Positions 36,761 through 44,317 of a stretch of DNA of 64,000 nucleotides are shown here, piece after piece. The stretch's first letter is position 1; each line of letters begins with the position of its first letter. Location: contig NZ_JACJHY010000016.1 of assembly GCF_014138625.1 (NCBI RefSeq), positions 62,001-126,000 on the forward strand, in the 5' to 3' direction. This DNA comes from Aminobacter ciceronei (GTDB taxonomy: Bacteria; Pseudomonadota; Alphaproteobacteria; Rhizobiales; Rhizobiaceae). The notes under the pieces are model-generated. The model was not told the origin of the DNA and searched no databases. It saw only the letters and a program-made list of their open reading frames with translations. Both the position numbers and the translations under genes were made by a program.

Positions 36761-38454
36761 TGGCCAACAGGGCAACAGCCATTGCGACCGCGCCGCAGCT
36801 AGCCATGCGCTCGCCCGACGTCGTCATGCGCCTGCGGCGGATGGGCGCTTCCTTTCCGACACGGCTCAGCTTCCTGCGCACGCTGATCCGGCGTCTTGCT
36901 TCAAGCGGTGCGACGGTGCGCCGCCCGGTCTGGAGCATGGACGACAACGGGTTCGGCGATGCGGTCTACACGCTCAGGCTGGGTGGGCACGACTACAGCC
37001 TTGTTGCCTTTTCCTGTCCGCTTCCCGACGAGCAGCGCTCCGACCGCGTCATCGCCGAGGCCTGGGACACCAGCTTCGTGCTTTATGACGGCATTCCCGA
37101 CAAGGCCGAGATCGAACGGCTGCGGGAAAATGCGCCGCGCCAGGAGGCGGGGCGTTTTGGACCGCGCGACCTGGTGCTGAGCCGCGCCAACAAGTCCGTG
37201 CGTTTCTTCGAGCATGTCGTCGACAGCCTGGCGCGTGGGCGACAGCCGGAACGCGACCGGCTTGGTGAAGTCGGCTATCTCCTGCGCACCACCGCCGTCT
37301 ACGGCAACGGCAAGTTCGGCATCGCCGACCGTTGCGTGCTGGCGGAACGCGAGGGGCTCACCGGTCCCTTCCAGGCCGAGATGCTGACGGTCTGGCTGAT
37401 CCGCGAATTCTCCCACGATCTCGTCGAGCACGTTGCCAGGCGCCGCTCGCCGGAAACCTTCGTGCCGCTTGCGCCGGAGCTGCGCCGCCACATCGGAGTC
37501 GGCAACTCCACCGGTCTCGGCATGGCGCCGTTCCTGGCCAATCATCCGCAGCTGCTGAACAACTGGGTATTTGCGCGCGAGACCGCGCTGGCGCGGGTGC
37601 GGGCGAAACGATACCTGGATGCTGCCGCGCTGGATCGGCTCGGCGATCTCTGGCGGCAGGCGGGCAGGCATCTCGATCAATGGTCGGTCGAAGACGATTC
37701 CTTGATGGCGCGCATCCTGGGCCTGCGTGGAGAGTGGGCCGAGGCTCAGGCATGGATCGACCCCGCTCGCCTGCGGGCCGTATCGTCGCCGGTGGCGTCA
37801 CTGCTCGAGCGCTCGCAATTCATGTCGGTGGACTTCCAGGAGTTGCTTGCAGCGCTTGTCATCGAAATGGCGGGGGCAGAAAACGACGATCTCACAGACG
37901 GCATGGCAGCGGTGCGGGAAACGACGCTGCAGCCAGGCATGAGGCTTCCGGCGCTTCGCAGGCTGCTGCGTGATCACTATGGCTGGGCACTGACGATCGC
38001 GTTCGACAGGCCGGCGGAAACCGCCCAGTTCTGGTATGTTTCGGAGGAGAAGCTGGAGCCCCGGCTTGGCCGCCGTGCCGCCGAAGCTGGCGCCGATCTC
38101 GAGCTTCCGCTCGACATCGCCCGGCAGGTGCAGCGCCTTGCCGCCGACCTTGAGGACGAGGCGGAAACACAAACCGTCGCCGCGTTCCTTGCCCGCTTCC
38201 CTCAGCATCGCCATGCGGTACGCCGCATACAGATGGCGGCGATCGCACCCTATTCGGAAATCCGCGACAACCTGCTCTCGGACCGCTGCCTGCCGATCAA
38301 CATGCTGCGCTGCAAGCTTGCCTTTTTCGGCGCATCGAAATTCGACCCGCGTTCGGATCGCTGGACACGCATCACACTTTTTCAGGGGGCGCCGACGCGG
38401 GACGAAATCGCTGCCGGCGAAACCGACGATTGCTGGCTTCCGGTGCTCAGATGA
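36760..38454 (+). CDS. Conserved protein of unknown function, 564 residues
   Basis: I do not recognise this family. The protein is soluble, rich in Arg, Ala and Leu, without signal peptide or membrane spans. Blocks that look conserved are YSLVAFSCPLPDEQRSDRVIAE, read in part, FVLYDGIPDKAEIERL, LSRANKSVRFFEHVVDSLA, YLLRTTAVYGNGKFGIADR and GNSTGLGMAPFLANHPQLLNNW. Cys is scarce and no nucleotide-binding loop is visible. ATG 36760 overlaps the M19 stop (TGATG), and the stop overlaps DUF3726 (ATGA), so it is made with both. Tight coupling implies a shared pathway or complex. Confidence 0.75.
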   Translation: MANRATAIATAPQLAMRSPDVVMRLRRMGASFPTRLSFLRTLIRRLASSGATVRRPVWSMDDNGFGDAVYTLRLGGHDYSLVAFSCPLPDEQRSDRVIAEAWDTSFVLYDGIPDKAEIERLRENAPRQEAGRFGPRDLVLSRANKSVRFFEHVVDSLARGRQPERDRLGEVGYLLRTTAVYGNGKFGIADRCVLAEREGLTGPFQAEMLTVWLIREFSHDLVEHVARRRSPETFVPLAPELRRHIGVGNSTGLGMAPFLANHPQLLNNWVFARETALARVRAKRYLDAAALDRLGDLWRQAGRHLDQWSVEDDSLMARILGLRGEWAEAQAWIDPARLRAVSSPVASLLERSQFMSVDFQELLAALVIEMAGAENDDLTDGMAAVRETTLQPGMRLPALRRLLRDHYGWALTIAFDRPAETAQFWYVSEEKLEPRLGRRAAEAGADLELPLDIARQVQRLAADLEDEAETQTVAAFLARFPQHRHAVRRIQMAAIAPYSEIRDNLLSDRCLPINMLRCKLAFFGASKFDPRSDRWTRITLFQGAPTRDEIAAGETDDCWLPVLR

Positions 38455-39020
38455 CGACGATCCTGCTGTCCTACAACGAAGTGCAGACGCTCGCCCGCAA
38501 GGCAGCCTGCGGCGCCGGATTGCCTCATGGCGTGGCGGAGGATGTCGGCCAGGCAGCCGTCTGGCTCTCGGCGCGCGGCATCGACGCTGTCGGGGTCGTG
38601 ATCGACGCGCTTGGCAGCCAAGCGGAGGTTCTCGGCGACCAGTCGGCCATCGATGCACTCTGCTGTGGTGAAACTGCCGAGATTGCGTTCGAGGGACGAA
38701 GCTGCAGCTTGATGCTGATCGGCCTCGCCGGAGCGGTGGCTGCCAATACGGCGATGAACCTCACCCTGCGTTATGATGGCGGTGTGGAGCCGCTGGCGCT
38801 GGCGGCGAATCCTGCGGAACTGGCCGCGTCGGCGTTGAGCCTGCGGCTGCATTCCCCACCCGACGGCGGGATGCCTATGCCGCGTCGATCGCCGCGACCG
38901 GCTGCGACGGACGCTGCGGCCTACGCGGCAGCGCTCGGCCTTGCGGCGAGGACCTATGTGCCGGCCTCGGAACTGTCGCGGGCCCAGGGCGCCGGCGCGG
39001 GCACCACCGACAACGATTGA
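38451..39020 (+). CDS. DUF3726-family protein
   Basis: A 189-residue small protein starting MTTILLSYNEVQTLARKAACGAGLPHG, read in part, with GVAEDVGQAAVWLSARGID. The N-terminal part resembles the N-terminal helix region of LDH2-family reductases, which begin with a similar helix-rich element, and an LDH2-family gene follows at once. It overlaps the 564-residue gene by ATGA. Function unknown; a partner or accessory domain of the reductase is an attractive but untested idea. Confidence 0.75.
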   Translation: MTTILLSYNEVQTLARKAACGAGLPHGVAEDVGQAAVWLSARGIDAVGVVIDALGSQAEVLGDQSAIDALCCGETAEIAFEGRSCSLMLIGLAGAVAANTAMNLTLRYDGGVEPLALAANPAELAASALSLRLHSPPDGGMPMPRRSPRPAATDAAAYAAALGLAARTYVPASELSRAQGAGAGTTDND

Positions 39021-39028
39021 GGGATTTC

Positions 39029-40033
39029 ATGACGGAGCGGACAATGACGCTCGCCGCGGTCGAGCAGCTGTGCCTGCGTGCGCTGACCGCAGCGGGAGCC
39101 AGCGAGGACAATGCGGCGGCCGTTGCCCGATCGACGATGCTGGCGGAGCGCGACGGCATCCGCAGCCACGGCCTGCTCTATGTGCCGATCTATGCCGATC
39201 ATGTCCGCTGCGGCAAGGTCGACGGAAAGGCACGGCCCGCCGTGTCGCAGCCGCGCCCAGGCGCTGTGGTCGTTGATGCGGCGACCGGTTTCGCCCATCC
39301 CGCCATCGACGCCGGGTGGGATCGTTTCATTGCCGCCGCACGGCGCAACGGCGTCGCTGCAATGACGGTGTTCAATTCCTACAATTGCGGCGTAGTTGGC
39401 CACCATGCCGAGCGTATCGCCGAGGCGGGACTGCTCGGGTTGTGCACCACCCATGCGCCGGCGTCGATAGCGCCGCCGGGCGGGCGCCTGCCGGTGATCG
39501 GCACCAATCCGTTTGCGCTTGGCGCTCCGGATGGCGCAGGCGGTGCCGCGCTGGTGCTCGACCAGTCGGCGAGTGTGGTGGCGAAATCGGAGATTCTTCT
39601 GCGCTCGCGGGAGGGCCGGCCGATCGAACCCGGGTGGGCCATCGACGAACATGGCGCTGACACGCTGGATCCGGCTGCCGCTCTGAAGGGCTCGATGCTG
39701 CCGGCCGGCGGCCACAAGGGTTTTGGTGTCGGACTTCTCGTCGAAATCCTGGCGTCCTGTCTTGCCGGTGCCGTTCTCAGCAAGGATGCCAGTCCGTTTT
39801 CCGGAACGGCGGGCGGGCCGCCGAGAACCGGACAGTGTTTCATCGCTTTTGACCCCAGGGCGTTTTCGACGGGCTTTTCACATCAGGTCGCAAGTCTCGT
39901 GGCAGCTATCGCCAATCAGGGCGATGTCCGCCTCCCGGGTAGCGGCCGCCAGGCTGCGCGGCGCCGCAATGAACGGGAGGGCGTGCGGGTCGATGCCGGC
40001 CTCGTGGATCGGATCGAAACACTCTGCCGCTAA
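39029..40033 (+). CDS. LDH2-family (malate/L-lactate/ureidoglycolate dehydrogenase-like) oxidoreductase
   Basis: A 334-residue NAD(P)-dependent reductase of the LDH2/MDH2 family. It has the RDGIRSHGLLYVPIYADHV motif carrying the conserved Ser-His, VVDAATGFAHPA, NSYNCGVVGHHAERIAE, GLCTTHAPAS and GTNPFALGAPD. Members reduce oxo acids or cyclic imines such as pyrroline-2-carboxylate. ATG 39029 has GAGG 6 bp upstream; TTG 39017 would overlap DUF3726. It ends the enzyme unit 100 bp before the betaine-type importer. Confidence 0.85.
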   Translation: MTERTMTLAAVEQLCLRALTAAGASEDNAAAVARSTMLAERDGIRSHGLLYVPIYADHVRCGKVDGKARPAVSQPRPGAVVVDAATGFAHPAIDAGWDRFIAAARRNGVAAMTVFNSYNCGVVGHHAERIAEAGLLGLCTTHAPASIAPPGGRLPVIGTNPFALGAPDGAGGAALVLDQSASVVAKSEILLRSREGRPIEPGWAIDEHGADTLDPAAALKGSMLPAGGHKGFGVGLLVEILASCLAGAVLSKDASPFSGTAGGPPRTGQCFIAFDPRAFSTGFSHQVASLVAAIANQGDVRLPGSGRQAARRRNEREGVRVDAGLVDRIETLCR

Positions 40034-40042
40034 AGTTTTTCT

Positions 40043-40063
40043 GAAATCCGGATCAGTTATTTC
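40043..40063. promoter_or_regulatory. Candidate LysR box upstream of the betaine-type importer
   Basis: GAAAT (40043-40047), 11 bases and ATTTC (40059-40063) form an exact inverted repeat with the spacing of LysR-type binding sites. The left half lies in TTCTGAAAT, which also occurs in the LysR/ALDH intergenic region at 34234. This suggests one regulator for both operons. Confidence 0.45.
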
Positions 40064-40135
40064 GGTTTGATAAAAGTGACTGCTTTCGACATCGTATCCC
40101 TCGAGGCCATCACAACGACAACAAAGGGAACTGCG

Positions 40136-41140
40136 ATGAAGCTCAAGACATCCATTCTTGCGGGAGTTTGCCTTGCCTGCATGGTGCTCGGCAGCAATGC
40201 CGCCGAGGCCACGGAATGCGGGACGAAGGACCCGATCACGATCGCCGAAATGACCTGGCTGTCTGCCGGTACGCTCGCCTATGTCACCAAGGAGATCCTG
40301 GCCGAAGGCTATGGCTGCAACGTCCAGATCGTGCCCGGCGATACCGTGCCGACCGCATCTTCCATGCTGGCCAAGGGAGAGCCTGACATCGCACCCGAGC
40401 TCTGGGTCTCCACCGTCAAGTCGACATGGGACCAGATGTTGGCCAAGGGAACCGTCTACAAGGCGGGAGACATCTTCGCCAGCGGCGGCCAGGAAGGTTG
40501 GTGGATTCCTGACTACATCGCCGAGGCTCATCCGGAAATCCGCTCCGTCAGCGATCTCAAGAACAACTGGCAGGTGTTCGAGGACGCGTCGAGCCCGGGC
40601 AAAGGCCGCTTCTATGCCTGTCCGCCCGGCTGGGGTTGCGAGATCATCACCAACAATCTGGTCAAGGCGCTCGACCTGGAAGCGACCTACGAGGTCTATC
40701 CGACCGGCTCGGGTGCGAACCTCAAGGCGATGATCGCCAGGCAGGTCTCGCGCAAGAAGCCGTTCATCGGCTGGTACTGGGGCCCGACCGAAGTGATCGG
40801 CAAGTACAAGCTCAAGGTTCTCGAGATGCCGGCCTACGACCAGGCAAAATTCACCTGCCTCACCGATGCCAAATGCGAAAAGCCGGAACTGACGGGCTGG
40901 GCGGTCGGTGAAGTTGCGGTCGCGGCCACCACCAGCCTCAAGGACAAGGCGCCTGCCGTGGCCGAGTTCCTGTCGAAGATGCAGGTGCCCAACGTCGAGA
41001 TCAGCGACGTGCTGGCCTGGGGCGACGACAACAAGGCTTCGCCCGAGGAAGTCGCCGCCTATTTCTTCAAGAACTACGAAACGATCTGGACGAAATGGGT
41101 CCCGGCCGATGTCGCCGAGAAGGTGAAGGCTGCGCTCTGA
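40136..41140 (+). CDS. Glycine-betaine/quaternary-amine ABC substrate-binding protein (ProX/OpuAC family)
   Basis: A 334-residue periplasmic binding protein with the signal peptide MKLKTSILAGVCLACMVLGS plus NAAEA. The OpuAC-type opening is KDPITIAEMTWLSAGTLAYV. Aromatic residues in WVSTVK, GWWIPDY and GWYWGPTEVIGKY are consistent with a cation-pi box for quaternary ammonium groups. ATG 40136 has AAAGGGAA upstream. A strong hairpin follows its stop. The precise ligand (betaine, carnitine, proline betaine or other) is not determined by this sequence. Confidence 0.85.
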   Translation: MKLKTSILAGVCLACMVLGSNAAEATECGTKDPITIAEMTWLSAGTLAYVTKEILAEGYGCNVQIVPGDTVPTASSMLAKGEPDIAPELWVSTVKSTWDQMLAKGTVYKAGDIFASGGQEGWWIPDYIAEAHPEIRSVSDLKNNWQVFEDASSPGKGRFYACPPGWGCEIITNNLVKALDLEATYEVYPTGSGANLKAMIARQVSRKKPFIGWYWGPTEVIGKYKLKVLEMPAYDQAKFTCLTDAKCEKPELTGWAVGEVAVAATTSLKDKAPAVAEFLSKMQVPNVEISDVLAWGDDNKASPEEVAAYFFKNYETIWTKWVPADVAEKVKAAL

Positions 41141-41149
41141 TCGCAGCCT

Positions 41150-41183
41150 GGCGGCCGCGTATCTTCCCCCGGGCGCGGCCGCC
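41150..41183 (+). terminator. Hairpin after the betaine-type binding-protein gene
   Basis: GGCGGCCGCG (41150-41159) and CGCGGCCGCC (41174-41183) form a perfect 10-bp stem with a 14-base loop, 10 bp after the stop. No T-run. The remainder of the gap to 41280 shows only the ribosome site AAAGGG of the permease. Confidence 0.55.
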
Positions 41184-41280
41184 CCTTCGCATATGATGCC
41201 CATGGCGCTTGTCCGCGGAACGTCGGCAACTGGCCGCCTCCGCGAGAGCCGCGGGTTGCCAACCTTGAAAGGGTCATGCC

Positions 41281-42153
41281 GTGGCAGACAATTTTCCCGA
41301 GCTTCTGGACACGCGCGGGCTCCGCTTCGCGATCGATGACGGTTTCAGCTGGGTCGTTGCCAATTACGGCGACACGCTCGAGCGGTTGCTTGCACCGCTG
41401 CTCAAGCTGCTCGGTGCCATGGAGGCCTTCCTGCAATGGTTGCCCTGGTATGTCACGATCGCCGGCATCGCCCTTTTGACCTACTCGGCCTCGCGTAACC
41501 TGCGAATGACGGGCAGCGCGATCGTCATGCTGTTCTTCATCGGCGCTGTTGGCCTGTGGAACGACGCCATGGCGACTGTAGCGCTGATGCTCGCCGCGAC
41601 CGTTGTCGCCGTTGTGGTTGGCATTCCGCTCGGCATCGTCATGGCGCGGTCCGACAGGCTGCGCTCGATTGCCTTGCCGTTGCTCAACATCATGCAAACG
41701 CTGCCGATCTTCGTTTATCTGATCCCCTTCGTCATGCTGTTCGGGCCGGGCAAGATCCCGGCCATCCTCGCCACCGTCTTCTTCGCCATTCCACCTGTCA
41801 TCAGGTTGACCGATCTCGGCATCCGCCAGGTCGACGGCGAGGTGGTCGAGGCGATTGTCGCCTTTGGTGCGACACCAAGCCAGAAGCTGGTGAAGGTCCA
41901 GATCCCGCTCGCCCTGCCGACCATCATGGCCGGCATCAACCAGACGACGATGATGGCGCTGTCGATGGTGGTCATCGCATCGATGATCGGCGCCGGCGGG
42001 CTCGGCTACCAGGTGTTGCAGGGGATCCAGCGGCTGGAGGCAAGCCGTGGCCTTGTCGCCGGCATCGCCATCGTCTTCCTCGCCGTGATTTTCGACCGCA
42101 TCGCACAGTCCTACGGCAGGCGTGCCCAGAAACACCTCGAGCACGGGGAGTAG
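41281..42153 (+). CDS. Quaternary-amine ABC importer permease (ProW/OpuAB type)
   Basis: A 290-residue inner-membrane permease of the ProW type. It has an N-terminal amphipathic segment, about six hydrophobic spans and the EAA-type loop QVDGEVVEAIVAFGATPSQKLVKV, read in part. LLNIMQTLPIFVYLIPFVMLFG and AGGLGYQVLQGI are family landmarks. GTG 41281 has AAAGGG upstream. It lies between binding protein and ATPase, and the ATPase ribosome site overlaps its stop. Confidence 0.88.
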   Translation: MADNFPELLDTRGLRFAIDDGFSWVVANYGDTLERLLAPLLKLLGAMEAFLQWLPWYVTIAGIALLTYSASRNLRMTGSAIVMLFFIGAVGLWNDAMATVALMLAATVVAVVVGIPLGIVMARSDRLRSIALPLLNIMQTLPIFVYLIPFVMLFGPGKIPAILATVFFAIPPVIRLTDLGIRQVDGEVVEAIVAFGATPSQKLVKVQIPLALPTIMAGINQTTMMALSMVVIASMIGAGGLGYQVLQGIQRLEASRGLVAGIAIVFLAVIFDRIAQSYGRRAQKHLEHGE

Positions 42154-42157
42154 GATC

Positions 42158-43402
42158 GTGACCGTTTCGGACGTGAAAATTCAGGTCGATGAGGTCTACA
42201 AGATCTTCGGCAGCCGGCCGGACGATGCAATGGCTGCACTCCACGCTGGCGCCGGGAAGGCCGAGGTCCTGAAGAAGACCGGCTGCATCGTTGGCCTCAG
42301 GGGGATCGATTTCTCGATCCGCCGCGGCGAGACCTTTGTCATCATGGGGCTTTCGGGCTCCGGGAAGTCGACGCTGATCCGTCATTTCAACCGGCTGATC
42401 GAGCCGACGGCCGGCCGCATCCTGGTCGACGGCCGCAACATCATGGACATGAACGCCAGGGAATTGTTGGCGTTTCGCCGCAGCGGCATTTCCATGGTGT
42501 TCCAGCGCTTCGGTCTGCTGCCGCATCAGACGGTGCTGGAGAACACGATCTGCGGGCCGATCCTGCAGGGCGTGGATCGGCGCGAGGCGCTGACACGCGG
42601 CATGGAGCAGCTCGAACTCGTCGGCCTCAAGGGGTTCGAGCACCGCTTTCCCCGCCAGCTCTCGGGCGGCATGCAGCAACGGGTTGGCCTCGCCCGGGCG
42701 CTTGCGACGCAGGCAGACGTGCTCTTGATGGACGAGGCCTTCAGCGCGCTCGACCCGCTGATCAAAAGCGACATGCAGGAACAGCTGAAGCAGATCCAGG
42801 CACGGCTGAAGAAGACCATCATCTTTATCACCCATGATCTCGACGAAGCCCTGCATCTCGGTGATCGCATCGCCATTCTGAAGGATGGCGAGCTGCGCCA
42901 GGTCGGCACCGGCGAAGAGATCCTGTTCCGCCCGGCGGACGACTATGTCGAGCGTTTCGTCCGCAAGGTCGACCTGTCGCGCGCGCTCCATGCCAACGAC
43001 GCCTTTGCCAAGGTTCCCGTTTTGGCGCAGGCGGAAGCCACCGGCGGCCGGGCGGCCGCGCTGTTGCGCCAACATCCGGCGGTGATCGTCACGCATGGTA
43101 CGGAGATGCGCGTTGTTACCTCAGGCGAGCCGGATAGTGCGAAGAGGGCTGCATGCATCGACGCTGCGGCGACACTTCGCCAGAGCTTTCTGCTCCTGGC
43201 GGATGAAGATGCCGTCGTGGTCATGGACGGTGGAGCGCCCGCCGGAGTCCTCACTCGCGAATTGGCATTTAAGGCGCTGTGTCGGTCGAGCGGCGCCGCC
43301 TACTTGGACCATCGCCAGAGACCGCAGGTGCTCGATGATGTTGTAAAGCGATCATCGAATGCGGCCGATGATCGCCTGGGCCAGGGTCTCTGCCGCGCGT
43401 GA
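42158..43402 (+). CDS. Quaternary-amine ABC importer ATPase (ProV/OpuAA type), C-terminus probably replaced
   Basis: A 414-residue ATPase of the ProV type. It has the characteristic N-terminal insertion before Walker A (GLSGSGKST), signature LSGGMQQRVGLARAL, Walker B LLMDEAFSALDPLIK and switch THDLDEALHL. A degenerate CBS-like region covers about 290-375. The last 20 to 35 residues, after AFKALCRSSGAA, are encoded opposite the 3' end of a LysR remnant and look unrelated to the family, so the native C-terminus was probably lost when the locus was rearranged. GTG 42158 is the start. Confidence 0.85.
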   Translation: MTVSDVKIQVDEVYKIFGSRPDDAMAALHAGAGKAEVLKKTGCIVGLRGIDFSIRRGETFVIMGLSGSGKSTLIRHFNRLIEPTAGRILVDGRNIMDMNARELLAFRRSGISMVFQRFGLLPHQTVLENTICGPILQGVDRREALTRGMEQLELVGLKGFEHRFPRQLSGGMQQRVGLARALATQADVLLMDEAFSALDPLIKSDMQEQLKQIQARLKKTIIFITHDLDEALHLGDRIAILKDGELRQVGTGEEILFRPADDYVERFVRKVDLSRALHANDAFAKVPVLAQAEATGGRAAALLRQHPAVIVTHGTEMRVVTSGEPDSAKRAACIDAAATLRQSFLLLADEDAVVVMDGGAPAGVLTRELAFKALCRSSGAAYLDHRQRPQVLDDVVKRSSNAADDRLGQGLCRA

Positions 43403-43640
43403 GGCGCGAGCGGGGGTAGGCGATGTAAAACGGATCCTCGAAGGTCATGCGCTCGGGCAGCAGGAGCTGCAGATCGCATTTGCCACCGACTCCTCGGCAT
43501 AATGGTCGGGGAGAAAGCCGATGTAGGCGCCGGAAAGCAACAGCAGCAGCGTGCCTTCCATGTGCGGGGTCGCCGCAGCCCAGGCGAAATCGACGCCGCA
43601 ATTTGGAGTTTCGGTCACGTAGGTGCGCCCCGGCCCCAAC
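43352..43640 (-). pseudogene. LysR-family regulator remnant (C-terminal part, two frameshifts)
   Basis: Minus-strand frames give the C-terminal half of a LysR effector domain in three pieces. They are TYVTETPNCGVDFAWAAATP with GTLLLLLSGAYIGFLPDHYAEE (about 43630-43480), then DLQLLLPERMTFEDPFYIAYP in a second frame, then RASRAAETLAQAIIGRIR and a TGA at 43354-43352 in a third frame. Joining requires two single-base shifts. Everything upstream of about 43640 (helix-turn-helix and first lobe) is missing, so the gene is truncated and dead. Confidence 0.8.
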
Positions 43641-43644
43641 ATGT

Positions 43645-43930
43645 GCGCGACAATGGCGATATCGACGCCTGGGTGCGCGAGACGATGGAAAGCACCTACC
43701 ACCCTTGCGGCTCGTGCCGCATGGGCGAGGATGCGATGGCCGTCGTCGACGGCCAGCTGAAGGTGAGGGGCATCGAGGGCCTCAGGTGATCGACAGTTCG
43801 GTCTTCCCGACCGAGCCGAACGCCGACGACATCGTGCGCGGCAACCTCCTGCTCGCCGCATCGAACGCCGCCATCGGGATCGCGCCCGGCGTCGGCCGGA
43901 CCCAGCGCGCCAGCGAGCCAGCAGCCGGTT
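43645..43930 (+). pseudogene. Choline dehydrogenase-like (BetA, GMC family) remnant
   Basis: Plus-strand sequence encodes the C-terminal end of a GMC oxidoreductase: GDIDAWVRETMESTYHPCGSCRMGED and VDGQLKVRGIEGLR, here read in parts. One base is missing at about 43788, which creates a TGA; the next frame continues with VIDSSVFPTEPN, lacks the expected internal NAPT segment, and resumes with DIVRGNLLLAASNAAIGIAP. The catalytic-domain His of YHPCGSCRMG remains, but the FAD-binding part is absent. It abuts the LysR remnant on the other strand at about 43640. Confidence 0.8.
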
Positions 43931-44247
43931 TCGTCGCCTTCAGCCTGAGCGCCGTAGCATGGGCGTGCAGCGTGCCTGGCACGCATCTGACGACTACTGC
44001 GCCAACGCCGTCAACGATTTCGACAACTCTTCCATCCGCGCGTCGTTGTTACCCGATGCGGACGGCGTAATCGGACACTGAGATCGCCGATCTCGAACGC
44101 GACATCATCGCCCATCCTGAAGAGCCTATCGGGCCGGTCGTACTGGAAGACCCGTGTTGGCGGAGCTGCAGCCAGGTCGGTCTGCGCTCGCGCCACACTG
44201 CGGACTGGCGCCGAAGGAGGAGGCAAGCCTTCGCCTGGCGACACAGT
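43931..44247. other. Decayed non-coding stretch
   Basis: This 317-bp stretch between the BetA remnant and the ROK promoter has no frame with a recognisable domain or a plausible start. Short plus-strand fragments such as EIADLERDIIAHPEEP look protein-like, but I cannot assign them. It is probably further gene debris. Confidence 0.5.
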
Positions 44248-44307
44248 TTGAAATCATCTTGACGAAGCAGGTATATTGATATTTAGTTCGGTGACAGAAC
44301 GAACTAA
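44248..44307 (+). promoter_or_regulatory. Promoter and operator of the ROK-regulated operon
   Basis: TTGAAA (44248-44253) and TATATT (44272-44277) with an 18-bp spacer form a plausible sigma-70 promoter. An exact inverted repeat, TTAGTTCG (44283-44290) and CGAACTAA (44300-44307), overlaps the expected start of transcription and lies 10 bp before ATG 44318. This position suits autorepression by the ROK regulator. Confidence 0.6.
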
Positions 44308-44317
44308 TAGAGCCGAT

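Noticed and set aside
44016-44247. Protein-like fragments after the BetA remnant
   Set aside because: Fragments such as EIADLERDIIAHPEEP could be from a third decayed gene, but I cannot tie them to a family.
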